Assembly: GCA_002346675.1 (NCBI GenBank)
Contig: DEAI01000008.1
Location: 74,475-130,217 of the forward strand
Direction: 5' to 3'
Length of the DNA stretch: 55,743 bases
Source: Fidelibacterota bacterium UBA2986
Lineage (GTDB): Bacteria > Fidelibacterota > Marinisomatia > Marinisomatales > AB-629-J13
The notes below the pieces were generated by a model. The model was given only the letters and a program-made list of their open reading frames with translations. It was not told the origin of the DNA and ran no database searches. The position numbers and the translations under genes were made by a program. Shown piece after piece: positions 9,983 through 18,214 of this stretch. The number at the start of each line of letters is the position of its first letter. The stretch's first letter is position 1.

Positions 9983-11803
9983 TCAATTATGAATGATGAT
10001 TGTCCCTAAACTATTGGTCCTAATCCAATATCCTTTTCCCGGTTCCAATTGATCCGGATTTGAATAGCCACCATATGTAAAACCATAAATGGTTCCTGAA
10101 AAAATAATTCCAGCATTATCTTCTATATCAATTACATTAACAGGAAATGAAATTCCGGAGATGAGGTTCCATCCTTCATTTAAATCAATTGCGAGTTGTT
10201 CTAAAGGCAAACCGGTTATGGTAGTCATAATTTCAGAATTAAATCTTAGCCAGAATCCATCACCTACAACTAAGTTTTCAGCTGAAGTATAGAAACCATC
10301 AAACCCATAAAATGTGCCATTTACTGCTTCAGGATAAACAGATAAATAGGATACGGGATCTGTATCAATTGGAATTCCAACTATATTCCAACCAGCTGAG
10401 TTTAAAACAACTAACTCAATTTCCTGTGGAGCAGGAGCACCCAAAGTTCCATTTTCCAAGAGACAGTGAGCTTGTACCGAACCATTTTCAGTCCAGACGA
10501 CAAACATACACCCCGGGCCTCTATTGACAGACATGTCTGATTTTGAATTTCCTGATGATGTTAGAGCTACGGTCTGTCCAAACCAAACATATTCACCATT
10601 TGAGTTCAAACGGGATGCATAAATATCACCGGTCATGTTATTACTTTGTTCAATATATGCTGTGACCATATCATCCCCAAAACTTTCCACAGAAACATCC
10701 AAATATGAATAGTTGCCATTCAAAGGGACCACAGCCACGCCATAGGAGCCCCAAAGACGACTACCATTTTCATCAAGTTTCTGTGCATAAATACCATGCT
10801 GTGACTGACCACCGTTAGCTTGAGTCCATGCTGACATGATTTCAGAACTACCTTCAGATACTGCAGTCCGTGGATTGGTACGAAAATGACCGGTGTTTGT
10901 AGAAAAATCTACACCACCCTCCCATACAACTTCACCGTTAGCACTTATTCGTTGAGCAACTGCAGATTGATTTGCCCCTGACATCTCTGTCCATGCACTG
11001 TAACTTCCTCCCTCACCATCTTCCGAAGATTCTTGAAAGTAGTTTCCTGTGGGAAACACCACAGGCCCTACTACCACAATGGGTGAATCCCAAAGTTCAA
11101 CTCCAGAGCTATTATATTTCTGTAGGTACAACTTTGTATCAGGCGCCCAAAAAGGACCTGACTGATGGTTCCACTGTATAAGAACATTGCTTCCATCCAC
11201 CATCAATGGGAGGGGATTTAATAGATCACCTGTACCATCAACAATATGTATGCCTCCATCTCCCCACACTAACGAACCACTTTCAGAAATTTTCTGTAGT
11301 CTAACTGACGTATAATTTTGACACCATGCCACGACTGTACTATTATCAGAAAGTACTGTCAAGCGGGGTGATATATTTTCACTCCCTGAAACTGAAAGGG
11401 ATAAGCCATCATCTCCCCAAAGCATCGAACCATCCGGAGCAATCTTGTAGGCATACACTTGCCACATACCAGTGCGGGTGTCCAATGTTGAGATTATGGC
11501 ATTATCATTTCCATCAACAACAAGGTTCATATGATGCACTGCGATCCAGGATGAATTCGGCTGGTCACTCACGATCAGTCCACCATCAACCCACTCTGAT
11601 TCACCGAGAGAATTTAATCGCTGTAAATAAACATTAAAATTACCCTCGCTGAGCCAAGCTACATAGACCCCACCATCAGAGGTTGGTTTTATCTGCGCTT
11701 GAATCCCATCCCCAAGAGTTATTGGCTCATCCGGAGAAGATGACCATTGTCCAACAGATATGGAAAATAAAGCAACCAACGAAATAAAATCTAATCTTTT
11801 CAT
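9983..11803 (-). CDS. Exported repeat protein, probable beta-propeller, with C-terminal tandem Trp-module
   Basis: 606 aa. I start it at ATG 11803, six bases after an AGAGGAG site, rather than at the in-frame TTG 11809. A signal peptide (MKRLDFISLVALFSISVG) is followed by about 440 residues of repeated units of the form VYLQRLNSxGxxxWxxGG (LQRLNSLGESEWVDGG, LQKISESGSLVWGDGG, AQKLDENGSRLWGSYG, ASRLNSNGEYVWFG). This spacing is typical of beta-propeller blades, and I find no catalytic motif. From about residue 470 it carries the same duplicated Trp-module as its neighbours (GWNIVGIP, GFWLRF, GWNLISG, GYWIRTN) and ends directly after it, without a sorting tail. It is probably a secreted binding or structural protein co-transcribed with the flanking hydrolases (57-70 bp gaps). 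Confidence 0.8.
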   Translation of the reverse strand: MKRLDFISLVALFSISVGQWSSSPDEPITLGDGIQAQIKPTSDGGVYVAWLSEGNFNVYLQRLNSLGESEWVDGGLIVSDQPNSSWIAVHHMNLVVDGNDNAIISTLDTRTGMWQVYAYKIAPDGSMLWGDDGLSLSVSGSENISPRLTVLSDNSTVVAWCQNYTSVRLQKISESGSLVWGDGGIHIVDGTGDLLNPLPLMVDGSNVLIQWNHQSGPFWAPDTKLYLQKYNSSGVELWDSPIVVVGPVVFPTGNYFQESSEDGEGGSYSAWTEMSGANQSAVAQRISANGEVVWEGGVDFSTNTGHFRTNPRTAVSEGSSEIMSAWTQANGGQSQHGIYAQKLDENGSRLWGSYGVAVVPLNGNYSYLDVSVESFGDDMVTAYIEQSNNMTGDIYASRLNSNGEYVWFGQTVALTSSGNSKSDMSVNRGPGCMFVVWTENGSVQAHCLLENGTLGAPAPQEIELVVLNSAGWNIVGIPIDTDPVSYLSVYPEAVNGTFYGFDGFYTSAENLVVGDGFWLRFNSEIMTTITGLPLEQLAIDLNEGWNLISGISFPVNVIDIEDNAGIIFSGTIYGFTYGGYSNPDQLEPGKGYWIRTNSLGTIIIHN

Positions 11804-11809
11804 ATTCAA

Positions 11810-11816
11810 CTCCTCT
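11810..11816 (-). promoter_or_regulatory. Ribosome binding site AGAGGAG that fixes the start of the repeat-protein gene
   Basis: On the minus strand AGAGGAG is followed by six bases (TTGAAT) and ATG 11803. The spacing selects ATG 11803 over the in-frame TTG that lies inside the spacer. Confidence 0.75.
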
Positions 11817-11873
11817 AAATTAAAAACTAATTTAGAAGATTTGTATATATCCTACAATGATGATAATAAGTTT

Positions 11874-14558
11874 TTATTTCATAAAAATAATCTTTTGAAT
11901 TATTCTTTTTTTGTTTCCTCTTAATTCTACAAAATACACCCCGCTGGAAAATTGAGTTGCATTCCATTGGACTATATGATTTCCCGGAACATTTTGACCG
12001 GTTAAAAGAGTTTCAATCAGTCGTCCTTGAATATCATAAATAGATAAAATTACCTCAGATAATTCTGGAACAGAAAACTGAATGTTTGTAATTGGATTGA
12101 ATGGATTGGGATGTGCTGGAAAAAGCGCAAACTCTGTTGGAAACTGTATAGATGTAATTTCCTTTAATGCAAGTGATTCTGAATTACCATCTAGCTCTAT
12201 TACATGGACACCATCGCACTCATATACATTTCCATTTCCATCAACCAACTCCCAGAGCTCGCTATTTTTCATTTCACAAACAAGTGTAAGCGGTTGACCA
12301 TTAGTCATCACCTCAACCACACATTCATTTGTTGAACAATATTTGGTATCAGTTGTAAATCTCACATCAAATCCATTAGTAGGTGGCAATGGCGGAACTG
12401 AAAACATTGGGATATCTTCTTCCGGAATCTTACTTCCAACATACAATTCAATAGTGTTTCCTTCAGCATTTGAAAATCGGACTTTGGATGACTGAGAAAT
12501 GTATTGATCTCTCATTGAACTACCTTGTTTTGCTCTGTCAAGAATAGAAGAAAGGGTGATCGTTCCATCTCCTGATGAGCGAACCCAGTAACCTTTTCCC
12601 GGCTCGAAAACATCTGAATTAATATAAGATCCATCAAAACCATATACCGTTCCATCAAAAACTAAACCATCCGGATCCTCGAGCGAAGCATTTTCTGACG
12701 GACCGGAAACTATATTCCATCCACCAACAACGGGAACAGAAATTTCAGGAAATAACCCACCTGCAAATTCCACGGTGCTTTCTTCCTGAAGCCTCAGCCA
12801 GTATCCTGTGCCTGTTTCCAGAAATTCTTCTTGGGTATAACCTCCGCTAAAGGAATAGAGAGTGCCTAAATATGCATTAGGAAATAGAGTTTCATAAGAT
12901 GAATCCTCAGTTTCAACAGGAAGTCCCACCATATTCCAGTTTGGACTGTATTGAGTTTCAACTATTCCTGTACTCTCTCCTTCAATTACCACTGCTGTAA
13001 CATCTTCATATAAGAAGTCTCCCCCTTCTGCAACCAGTACATTATCTACATATATTGAGTATCCTCCCTCTCCAAACTCGCAGCACATACCGTCACCGTA
13101 GGTGTCATATACGGTCACCTGATATGTTCCAGGGGATGCGCAATATGTATCTGAAGAGCCTACCAAATAACCACCAGACATATAGTTGTTCACGTTATCG
13201 GCATCGTTAAGAGTCCAGAAGGTTTCATCAGGGTAATTATCAAAATTAAATGAGATCTTCACTTCACTCCCGGTGTTACAAGGATAACATGTACCATTAT
13301 CAATTACTGCATCTGGATCATAGTTATCTGCTGTTGGATCAGTACACCCTGACATTTCCCAATAAAAGGGAAAATCGTGGACTTCTTCATTCAGTAGAAT
13401 TCTAAATGCATATTCTCCTGGCGGAGAACTATCTACAAACCTACCACCATACCACCACCAAAAAGATGTGTAATCTCCATCAGGATTAATTGTTGTTAAA
13501 TGATCAACCTGACCATTGGGATCAACTCGCTGATAATAAATTGGGTTTCCTTGGAGAACGTCCCTGAAGTATCCTACAACATAACCATACTCATTATTCA
13601 TAAAATGATCGCGATAGTTTAGTATGCTTGGTTGAGGACAGTCCATCCACCAAGACACGGCCCCATATGTTCCACCTCTCTGAAGAGCTGTTTCACGATA
13701 GGGGTGCTGATCTTCCCAGTGTGAATCATCTATATCATTACAAGGTCCTTCATAGGGATCTACCACAATCCCATTTTCATCTCTCACCTCAAAATGAAGG
13801 TGGGGTGACATAGAATTCCCGGAACTTCCTACCATCCCAAGGTATTCGCCTCTCTCAACATTGTCCCCGACCCACTTTTCAGTCAGTGAATTGGTTTTCA
13901 TATGACCATACCAAGCTATTGAACCGTCATCATGCATAATATAAACAGCGTTCCATTGAAACCCGCCCCAAGAACATCTTCTATCATAGTTTCCATCAAC
14001 CTTTTCAATGATTGTGCCAGGTGCTGCTGCAACAATAGCCACTTCTTCATTGTCCATCATATTAAACTGATGGGGCCATAAATAATAGTCTGTTCCATTG
14101 TGCCCGTTATAAGTACGTCCATAGCATAAATGATCCTCCCAATTCGTTGTAGGGTCATGGTCAACAAATCCTGAGATCGCCCAATAATCATTTGCTGTAA
14201 AATTTTCAGTTGGCTCTAAGGGCCAGGTAAAATCTGTAGGAACACGGCTGGAGGTTTCAGGTAAAATCCCTCTCTGCCTTAAATGAGCAATGTTCTCATC
14301 CAGTCTTCTCATGATTTCAGCTTCCTGTCCCGGAGTCACACACTCTCCTTGTGTTATCTCATTTCCCCGAATTCCAAACCAGCCAGAGTTAGTCTCAGGA
14401 TCATAGCCCCATTCTCCTTTTTCCAACATATCTTGGTTGAACATTTTAAATGGCGGATGATCATTTTTGTTTGGCTTGGATATTGGATTATTTGCTATAG
14501 AAAAGGACACTATAAGTGTGCAGGCAGATATTTTAAAAAGCAGAACGTATGATTTCAT
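11874..14558 (-). CDS. Exported M23 (LytM-type) metallopeptidase with cysteine repeat, YGDGMCC domain, tandem Trp-module and sorting tail
   Basis: 894 aa. ATG 14558 follows a perfect AAGGAGG ribosome site. After a signal peptide and pro-region, an M23 domain shows HNGTD (about residue 151) and HLHFE (about 251), the zinc-binding HxxxD and HxH motifs of LytM/lysostaphin peptidases, with GMVGSSGNS between them. Next come one C-T-D-P-x-A-x-N-Y repeat (about 403-425) and a Cys-rich domain with DTYGDGMCCEFG (about 484). The duplicated Trp-module starts near 537 (NWNMVGLP, GYWLRL, GWNIVSG, GYWVRSS). An LPPLPP...CSTNEC domain and a FlgD-like tail starting HPNPFNPITNIQF (about 815) complete it. It is first of the five-gene run. 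It may cut peptidoglycan or Gly-rich proteins outside the cell; having all zinc ligands suggests it is active. Confidence 0.87.
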   Translation of the reverse strand: MKSYVLLFKISACTLIVSFSIANNPISKPNKNDHPPFKMFNQDMLEKGEWGYDPETNSGWFGIRGNEITQGECVTPGQEAEIMRRLDENIAHLRQRGILPETSSRVPTDFTWPLEPTENFTANDYWAISGFVDHDPTTNWEDHLCYGRTYNGHNGTDYYLWPHQFNMMDNEEVAIVAAAPGTIIEKVDGNYDRRCSWGGFQWNAVYIMHDDGSIAWYGHMKTNSLTEKWVGDNVERGEYLGMVGSSGNSMSPHLHFEVRDENGIVVDPYEGPCNDIDDSHWEDQHPYRETALQRGGTYGAVSWWMDCPQPSILNYRDHFMNNEYGYVVGYFRDVLQGNPIYYQRVDPNGQVDHLTTINPDGDYTSFWWWYGGRFVDSSPPGEYAFRILLNEEVHDFPFYWEMSGCTDPTADNYDPDAVIDNGTCYPCNTGSEVKISFNFDNYPDETFWTLNDADNVNNYMSGGYLVGSSDTYCASPGTYQVTVYDTYGDGMCCEFGEGGYSIYVDNVLVAEGGDFLYEDVTAVVIEGESTGIVETQYSPNWNMVGLPVETEDSSYETLFPNAYLGTLYSFSGGYTQEEFLETGTGYWLRLQEESTVEFAGGLFPEISVPVVGGWNIVSGPSENASLEDPDGLVFDGTVYGFDGSYINSDVFEPGKGYWVRSSGDGTITLSSILDRAKQGSSMRDQYISQSSKVRFSNAEGNTIELYVGSKIPEEDIPMFSVPPLPPTNGFDVRFTTDTKYCSTNECVVEVMTNGQPLTLVCEMKNSELWELVDGNGNVYECDGVHVIELDGNSESLALKEITSIQFPTEFALFPAHPNPFNPITNIQFSVPELSEVILSIYDIQGRLIETLLTGQNVPGNHIVQWNATQFSSGVYFVELRGNKKRIIQKIIFMK

Positions 14559-14583
14559 AAAAGGCCTCCTTATTTTTAAAATT

Positions 14584-14612
14584 TTATTAAGTACCTAATA
14601 GAAATTAAACAA
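14584..14612 (-). promoter_or_regulatory. Candidate sigma70-type promoter for the five-gene exported-hydrolase run
   Basis: On the minus strand TTGTTT (14612-14607) and TAATAA (14589-14584) are separated by 17 bases, ending 25 bases before the start codon and upstream of the AAGGAGG site. The region is very AT-rich, so a chance match is possible, and the promoter consensus in this lineage is not known to me. Confidence 0.3.
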
Positions 14613-14660
14613 TTACTGGTACGTTTGAAGAAAAATTTGTTGAATACATATATTAATAAC

Positions 14661-15074
14661 CTAAAAAAGACTAATAGCAAACCGAGTCCAGCCAGCACAC
14701 AAGACAATAGATCCTATATAGAATGCTCTTGCTCTGTAAGGAACATAGTTGGTTGTAAATCTAATAATGCTGTGAAGCGATTTGAAGCCGGTGTAACTCC
14801 ATGCTAAAAAAATATCCATAGTGTTTACATTTTCTGTTACATAAAGTAAAACACAGAGTATATAAAACAGAATTGGCTGCTCGCTGAAATTTTTATAATG
14901 ATCTCGTGCTGCTTTCAAATAATTAGGGGCATTACCTTCATATACCTTGAAAAATCTATATTTAACATCTCGGGACTTGATTGCTTTGTAAGTATTTATT
15001 GATAAGTGGATGTGAGAATAAAAGTGGAAGCCTATAATTGGTAAGATAGGATAAATAATTTGAATGTCTTTCAT
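14661..15074 (-). CDS. MAPEG-family integral membrane protein
   Basis: 137 aa, length typical of the family. It has four hydrophobic segments and the MAPEG landmarks: a polar N-terminal loop, ARDHYKNFSEQPILFY with the N-x-x-E-x-P element after the first helix, and HSIIRFTTNYVPYRARAF before the last helix. Eukaryotic MAPEG members handle glutathione and eicosanoids; bacterial members such as this are mostly unassigned, so I claim only the family. It lies 102 bp downstream of the M23 gene start and 8 bp after the next minus-strand gene, suggesting it belongs to the 15-17 kb minus-strand group. Confidence 0.75.
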   Translation of the reverse strand: MKDIQIIYPILPIIGFHFYSHIHLSINTYKAIKSRDVKYRFFKVYEGNAPNYLKAARDHYKNFSEQPILFYILCVLLYVTENVNTMDIFLAWSYTGFKSLHSIIRFTTNYVPYRARAFYIGSIVLCAGWTRFAISLF

Positions 15075-15082
15075 AATTTCCC

Positions 15083-15529
15083 TTAGTTATTTTTTCCGGA
15101 TTCCTGCCAGCCGAAATAACCATAACTGTCAAACAGTTGAATTAGACCATTATTTTTATTATCAGCACCAAGGTAACATCTGTTTTCACCAAACTCATTG
15201 TTTAGTGTAAGCGTCCCACCATCGTTTGTATCAGGGACAAGTCCTCCTACAATCTTATTTTTTGAATTGTAAATGGCTACTGAACCACCGTTAGATTCAC
15301 ATCCTAAAACAATCTTCGAAGAATTTCTCTTTTCATCTGTTCGCGAAACAATTAATCCTCCGGAACCATCATCTACAAATAGATGAAGAGCGAGTTTGCC
15401 TGTTGTTTTATCATATACTTGAATTTCATTTGTTTTTATAATTTCAGGATATCCTTTCGCTGCAATAAAAAAAAAGACTGAGGTAACCAAACAAGCACCT
15501 GAAAATAGTCCAGTGATGTACTGTTTCAT
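15083..15529 (-). CDS. Small exported or membrane-anchored beta-rich protein, function unknown
   Basis: 148 aa from ATG 15529, which has AAGGAG nine bases upstream (15544-15539); an upstream in-frame extension lacks such a site. It has one N-terminal hydrophobic segment (ITGLFSGACLVTSVFFFIAA), then short glycine-punctuated beta-type units (ALHLFVDDGSGGLIVS, GCESNGGSVAIYN, GTLTLNNEFGENRCYLG). The spacing suggests a beta-helix or fibre-like fold. I do not recognise a family. It probably faces the periplasm or surface. Confidence 0.65.
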   Translation of the reverse strand: MKQYITGLFSGACLVTSVFFFIAAKGYPEIIKTNEIQVYDKTTGKLALHLFVDDGSGGLIVSRTDEKRNSSKIVLGCESNGGSVAIYNSKNKIVGGLVPDTNDGGTLTLNNEFGENRCYLGADNKNNGLIQLFDSYGYFGWQESGKNN

Positions 15530-15538
15530 AATATTAAT

Positions 15539-15544
15539 CTCCTT
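15539..15544 (-). promoter_or_regulatory. Ribosome binding site AAGGAG deciding the start of the 148-aa protein
   Basis: AAGGAG on the minus strand lies nine bases before ATG 15529. This supports the shorter start over the more upstream in-frame ATG. Confidence 0.6.
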
Positions 15545-15554
15545 AAACTTAAGT

Positions 15555-16646
15555 TTATCCTTCATCACACTGAGATGTATCCTGATCCCCTATCATTTCT
15601 TCAATGCAATCAGGATAGGGTGGACAAAGTTGGTTTTGCTCCAAATCAATAATCATATTTTCTATATCAAGATTACAAATTGTTTCAGGAACAGCTCCAC
15701 TTAACTGATTATTACTCAATATCAAAGCGTATAGCTGTCCTAAGGTTAAAAGTGACTCAGGAATTAAACCTGATAATAGTGAATTGGAAATAACAAGTTC
15801 TCTGAGAGCTGTGAGGTTTCCTATACTGTTAGGGAGAGCCCCCTGGAGAATACATCCATCACAAATAAAATGAATCAACCGCCCATCTTGCCACTCTGGT
15901 TCACTCATCATGGTCAGTACAGATGGAGCATAATTACCCACCAGCTCTTGTAGAATGGATATATCTCCCTTGTGATAGCACTCATTTTCAATAGAATAGT
16001 AATCTCCCGGGCACCAATCTAGTGCCCGTGATTCAACATAGAAATAAATTTCGCTGATGGGAAAATCTGGTGATATAGAATTGTAAGATTGACTCCAATT
16101 AGTTTCATAAACTAAGGTCAATGTGGTCCAAAACTCACTAGAGATACCACTAGAATTTGAAAAATCTTCCAAATCGTAATATCCGGTGAATATTCCTTCA
16201 ATTGTTTGGTAAATATCAACATCGCCTTGAGATACATTCCCTACCACATTCAGTGAATTTCCATCTATTTCAGCTACAATAATTATATATTGCAATCCAT
16301 CTCGAAATATTTCGAATTCAGTTTCGGATGAACCTTGCGTTCTCCAAATCAATTTTTGAATGGAATAGGCGCATGAACTATCATCTATAAAAGCACTTGA
16401 GTCATAATTAGCAGCCGTACTATCTATGCATCCAAACATTGTATCTGCACTTGTTGTATCATTTGGTTCAGAACCATATTCACAGCTTCCATCACCAATA
16501 GTTGCGTCCGATAAAAAATTTAAAGCAGAACTATCCATACATCCGCAAATTGAATCTCCACCAATAATTCCTGCACAATCGGGTGCTTCGTTCACTTCAG
16601 AACAAGAAATAATGAGTAAGATAAAAACTGGTAGTATATTTTTCAT
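15555..16646 (-). CDS. Leucine-rich-repeat lipoprotein with two cysteine (C-x-D-x-x-A-x-N) repeats
   Basis: 363 aa. The N-terminus is a lipoprotein signal: hydrophobic stretch then LLIISCS, with the lipidated Cys at residue 15. Two tandem units follow, GCMDSSALNFLSDATIGDGSC and GCIDSTAANYDSSAFIDDSSC; a third of this type lies in the M23 protein at 11874-14558. After a beta-rich middle region come plant-type LRR units (GALPNSIGNLTALREL, GLIPESLLTLGQLYAL, GAVPETICNLDIENM). This suggests a surface or periplasmic recognition protein anchored in a membrane. It starts immediately (0 bp) after the cupin-like gene stop, so the two are likely co-translated. No catalytic motif was seen. Confidence 0.78.
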   Translation of the reverse strand: MKNILPVFILLIISCSEVNEAPDCAGIIGGDSICGCMDSSALNFLSDATIGDGSCEYGSEPNDTTSADTMFGCIDSTAANYDSSAFIDDSSCAYSIQKLIWRTQGSSETEFEIFRDGLQYIIIVAEIDGNSLNVVGNVSQGDVDIYQTIEGIFTGYYDLEDFSNSSGISSEFWTTLTLVYETNWSQSYNSISPDFPISEIYFYVESRALDWCPGDYYSIENECYHKGDISILQELVGNYAPSVLTMMSEPEWQDGRLIHFICDGCILQGALPNSIGNLTALRELVISNSLLSGLIPESLLTLGQLYALILSNNQLSGAVPETICNLDIENMIIDLEQNQLCPPYPDCIEEMIGDQDTSQCDEG

Positions 16647-17138
16647 TTACCAATCCTGAATCAATTGAGATACCAAATGGTCATACTCTTCTCCCAAATG
16701 GATGTAGCATCGTAGCCACGGATTCAAACTACCTTTATCATCTGGAAGAAATCTCCACATATGACCAGCCCCATCTAAATCTTCAGCTAATAATACATCC
16801 CCAGGATTTATGATGGTCATATGTTGCGGTTTAAATACTTTCACATCACAACTTTTAAATTCCAGACATCCTCCAAGTGTGATCACAAGCTGTTTTCGGG
16901 GAGCAGTGTGAGCCAACTTAGGCGGATTTTCGTCAGATTCATTGGGGAGAGGAGTTACAGCAAACTGGAGTCTTAAATCTCCGGAATTATCAAATACATT
17001 TGGATTGACAAAAAGTGAAGAAAATAACCCAACAGATCCTAAACCAGTTTTTTCAATAAGAGGTAGATATTGTTTTGAAAATCGTGTGTGACCACTTCCG
17101 TCAGTGTACATTCGAGTAATAGGAAAGTGTAAATTCAT
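16647..17138 (-). CDS. Cupin-like protein of unknown function
   Basis: 163 aa, no signal peptide. It shows the cupin pattern of short strands with glycines (QLVITLGGCLEF, HMTIINPGDVLLAEDLDGAGHMW), which aligns with cupin motif 2, but the classic HxHx(3-4)E motif of motif 1 is not evident. Similar stand-alone cupin-like proteins are common in marine bacteria without assigned roles. It is the first gene of the leftward group from 17138, and faces the Rieske gene across a 205-bp divergent region. Confidence 0.6.
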   Translation of the reverse strand: MNLHFPITRMYTDGSGHTRFSKQYLPLIEKTGLGSVGLFSSLFVNPNVFDNSGDLRLQFAVTPLPNESDENPPKLAHTAPRKQLVITLGGCLEFKSCDVKVFKPQHMTIINPGDVLLAEDLDGAGHMWRFLPDDKGSLNPWLRCYIHLGEEYDHLVSQLIQDW

Positions 17139-17343
17139 GTATTAACCTGAAATATGATATAGAGTGAATTCTAAAAGAAATTCCAATTAGATTTTACAGA
17201 TTAAAAACAGAAAAATATATATTTATTGAGTAGATTTATTATTAATATTTTTCCATAAACTTTCTAAGTTAGAAAATATTTATATTAATAAATCAATTAG
17301 AAACTTTAGACAACATAAACCAGTAAAATAAATTTTAAAAAAA
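17139..17343. promoter_or_regulatory. Divergent AT-rich intergenic region with a nested inverted repeat
   Basis: Shared upstream region of the cupin-like gene (minus) and the Rieske gene (plus). It contains TTTCTAA-G-TTAGAAA (17261-17275) nested inside AATATTTT (17244-17251) and AAAATATT (17273-17280). I see no clean promoter. The palindrome is a candidate operator, but AT-rich sequence yields such matches easily. Confidence 0.3.
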
Positions 17344-17673
17344 ATGTCCAAATGGGAAAAAGCCGGCAAATTATCCGAATTTGAAACTGGATATAAATGG
17401 CAGGTCGAGATTCAAAACAGACCAGTTGCCCTTTTTAGGTTTGAAAATAATTTTTATGCCATTCGAAACTCATGTCTTCATCAAGGCTTTCCGCTTTCAG
17501 AAGGTAATGTAAATAAATATATGGTTGAGTGTCCACTGCATGGCTGGGTCTATGATATAAGGGATGGTAAATGCCTTAGTACTGTAAATAGATTTACTGA
17601 TACTTATGATGTGCGGATTAATGGAGACACCGTAGAAATAAAACTGCCGGATTTACATCCGGCAGAAAAATAA
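17344..17673 (+). CDS. Stand-alone Rieske [2Fe-2S] ferredoxin
   Basis: 109 aa, the usual size of a soluble Rieske domain. The cluster ligands are present as C44-L-H46 and C63-P-L-H66, in the order C-x-H-x16-C-x2-H, with GW after the second histidine. There is no signal peptide or membrane helix, so it is a cytoplasmic electron carrier of the NirD/dioxygenase-ferredoxin type, not the bc1 subunit. No oxygenase or reductase partner is adjacent, so its redox partner is unknown. Its last codons form half of a terminator hairpin shared with the convergent HMA gene. Confidence 0.88.
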   Translation: MSKWEKAGKLSEFETGYKWQVEIQNRPVALFRFENNFYAIRNSCLHQGFPLSEGNVNKYMVECPLHGWVYDIRDGKCLSTVNRFTDTYDVRINGDTVEIKLPDLHPAEK

Positions 17674-17685
17674 ATCTATTTTTTT
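17644..17685. terminator. Bidirectional terminator between the convergent Rieske and HMA genes
   Basis: CTGCCGGA (17644-17651), a TTTACA loop and TCCGGCAG (17658-17665) form a perfect 8-bp GC-rich stem. On the plus strand a T-rich run (CTATTTTTTTG) follows; on the minus strand TTTTATTT follows. The stem lies inside the last codons of the Rieske gene. Confidence 0.75.
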
Positions 17686-17692
17686 GTATTAT

Positions 17693-18022
17693 TTAGCTTT
17701 TGAAAAATCTCGATAAAAATTTCTTAAAACCTGATGTTTCCTCTTTTGATTTATCATCTAAGGAAATTTCAAAATTCGTTTTATTATCAAGAATATTTGC
17801 AATATCCTTTGCTTTAATTTCTTCATCATTATATGTCACTGTAGCAGTATTTGTTTCGTAGTTCACATCACACATTTTAACTCCCTTGACATCATTTAAT
17901 GCTGATTTCACACGGGTTGGACAGCTATACTGACATGCCATCCCTTTGACCTTAATTTGTGCAGTTTTTTCCCCTGCAAAAACAAACCCGATTATTGATA
18001 ATAAACAAATATATTTTTTCAT
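17693..18022 (-). CDS. Exported heavy-metal-associated (HMA) domain protein
   Basis: 109 aa from ATG 18022, preceded by GGAG with six-base spacing; a longer in-frame extension upstream has no such support. A signal peptide (KKYICLLSIIGFVFAG) precedes one ferredoxin-like HMA domain with GMAC-QYS-CPTRV. The metal site is C30-x3-C34, one residue longer than the usual GMxCxxC. The typical second-strand and helix features (VKGVKMCDVNYETNTATVTY) are kept. The tail is Lys/Phe-rich. It lies 192 bp downstream of a CDF-type transporter on the same strand, so it may be a periplasmic metal carrier for a related task. Metal identity is unknown. Confidence 0.75.
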   Translation of the reverse strand: MKKYICLLSIIGFVFAGEKTAQIKVKGMACQYSCPTRVKSALNDVKGVKMCDVNYETNTATVTYNDEEIKAKDIANILDNKTNFEISLDDKSKEETSGFKKFLSRFFKS

Positions 18023-18214
18023 AATTTTCTCCATTATTTTTATATTAAAACAACAACTATGTAGCATAATTTAGTTACAAACTAATTCATAATCCTCAAA
18101 AATATTGTAATTTTTATAAATATCAATCGTTATGAACTAAAAATCAAATTATTGAAGAAAATATTGTTTTTAAAAAATCCCTGAATTGTTAATTACTTTA
18201 TTTCTTCCCTATTT

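Noticed and set aside
1..14558. A defence or toxin system
   Set aside because: All five proteins have signal peptides and recognisable extracellular hydrolase or repeat domains; there are no immunity, nuclease or sensor genes.
16647..17138. Cupin gene as a sugar isomerase or an oxygenase partner of the Rieske protein
   Set aside because: Motif 1 metal ligands are not clear, and the two genes are divergent with no shared evidence of function.
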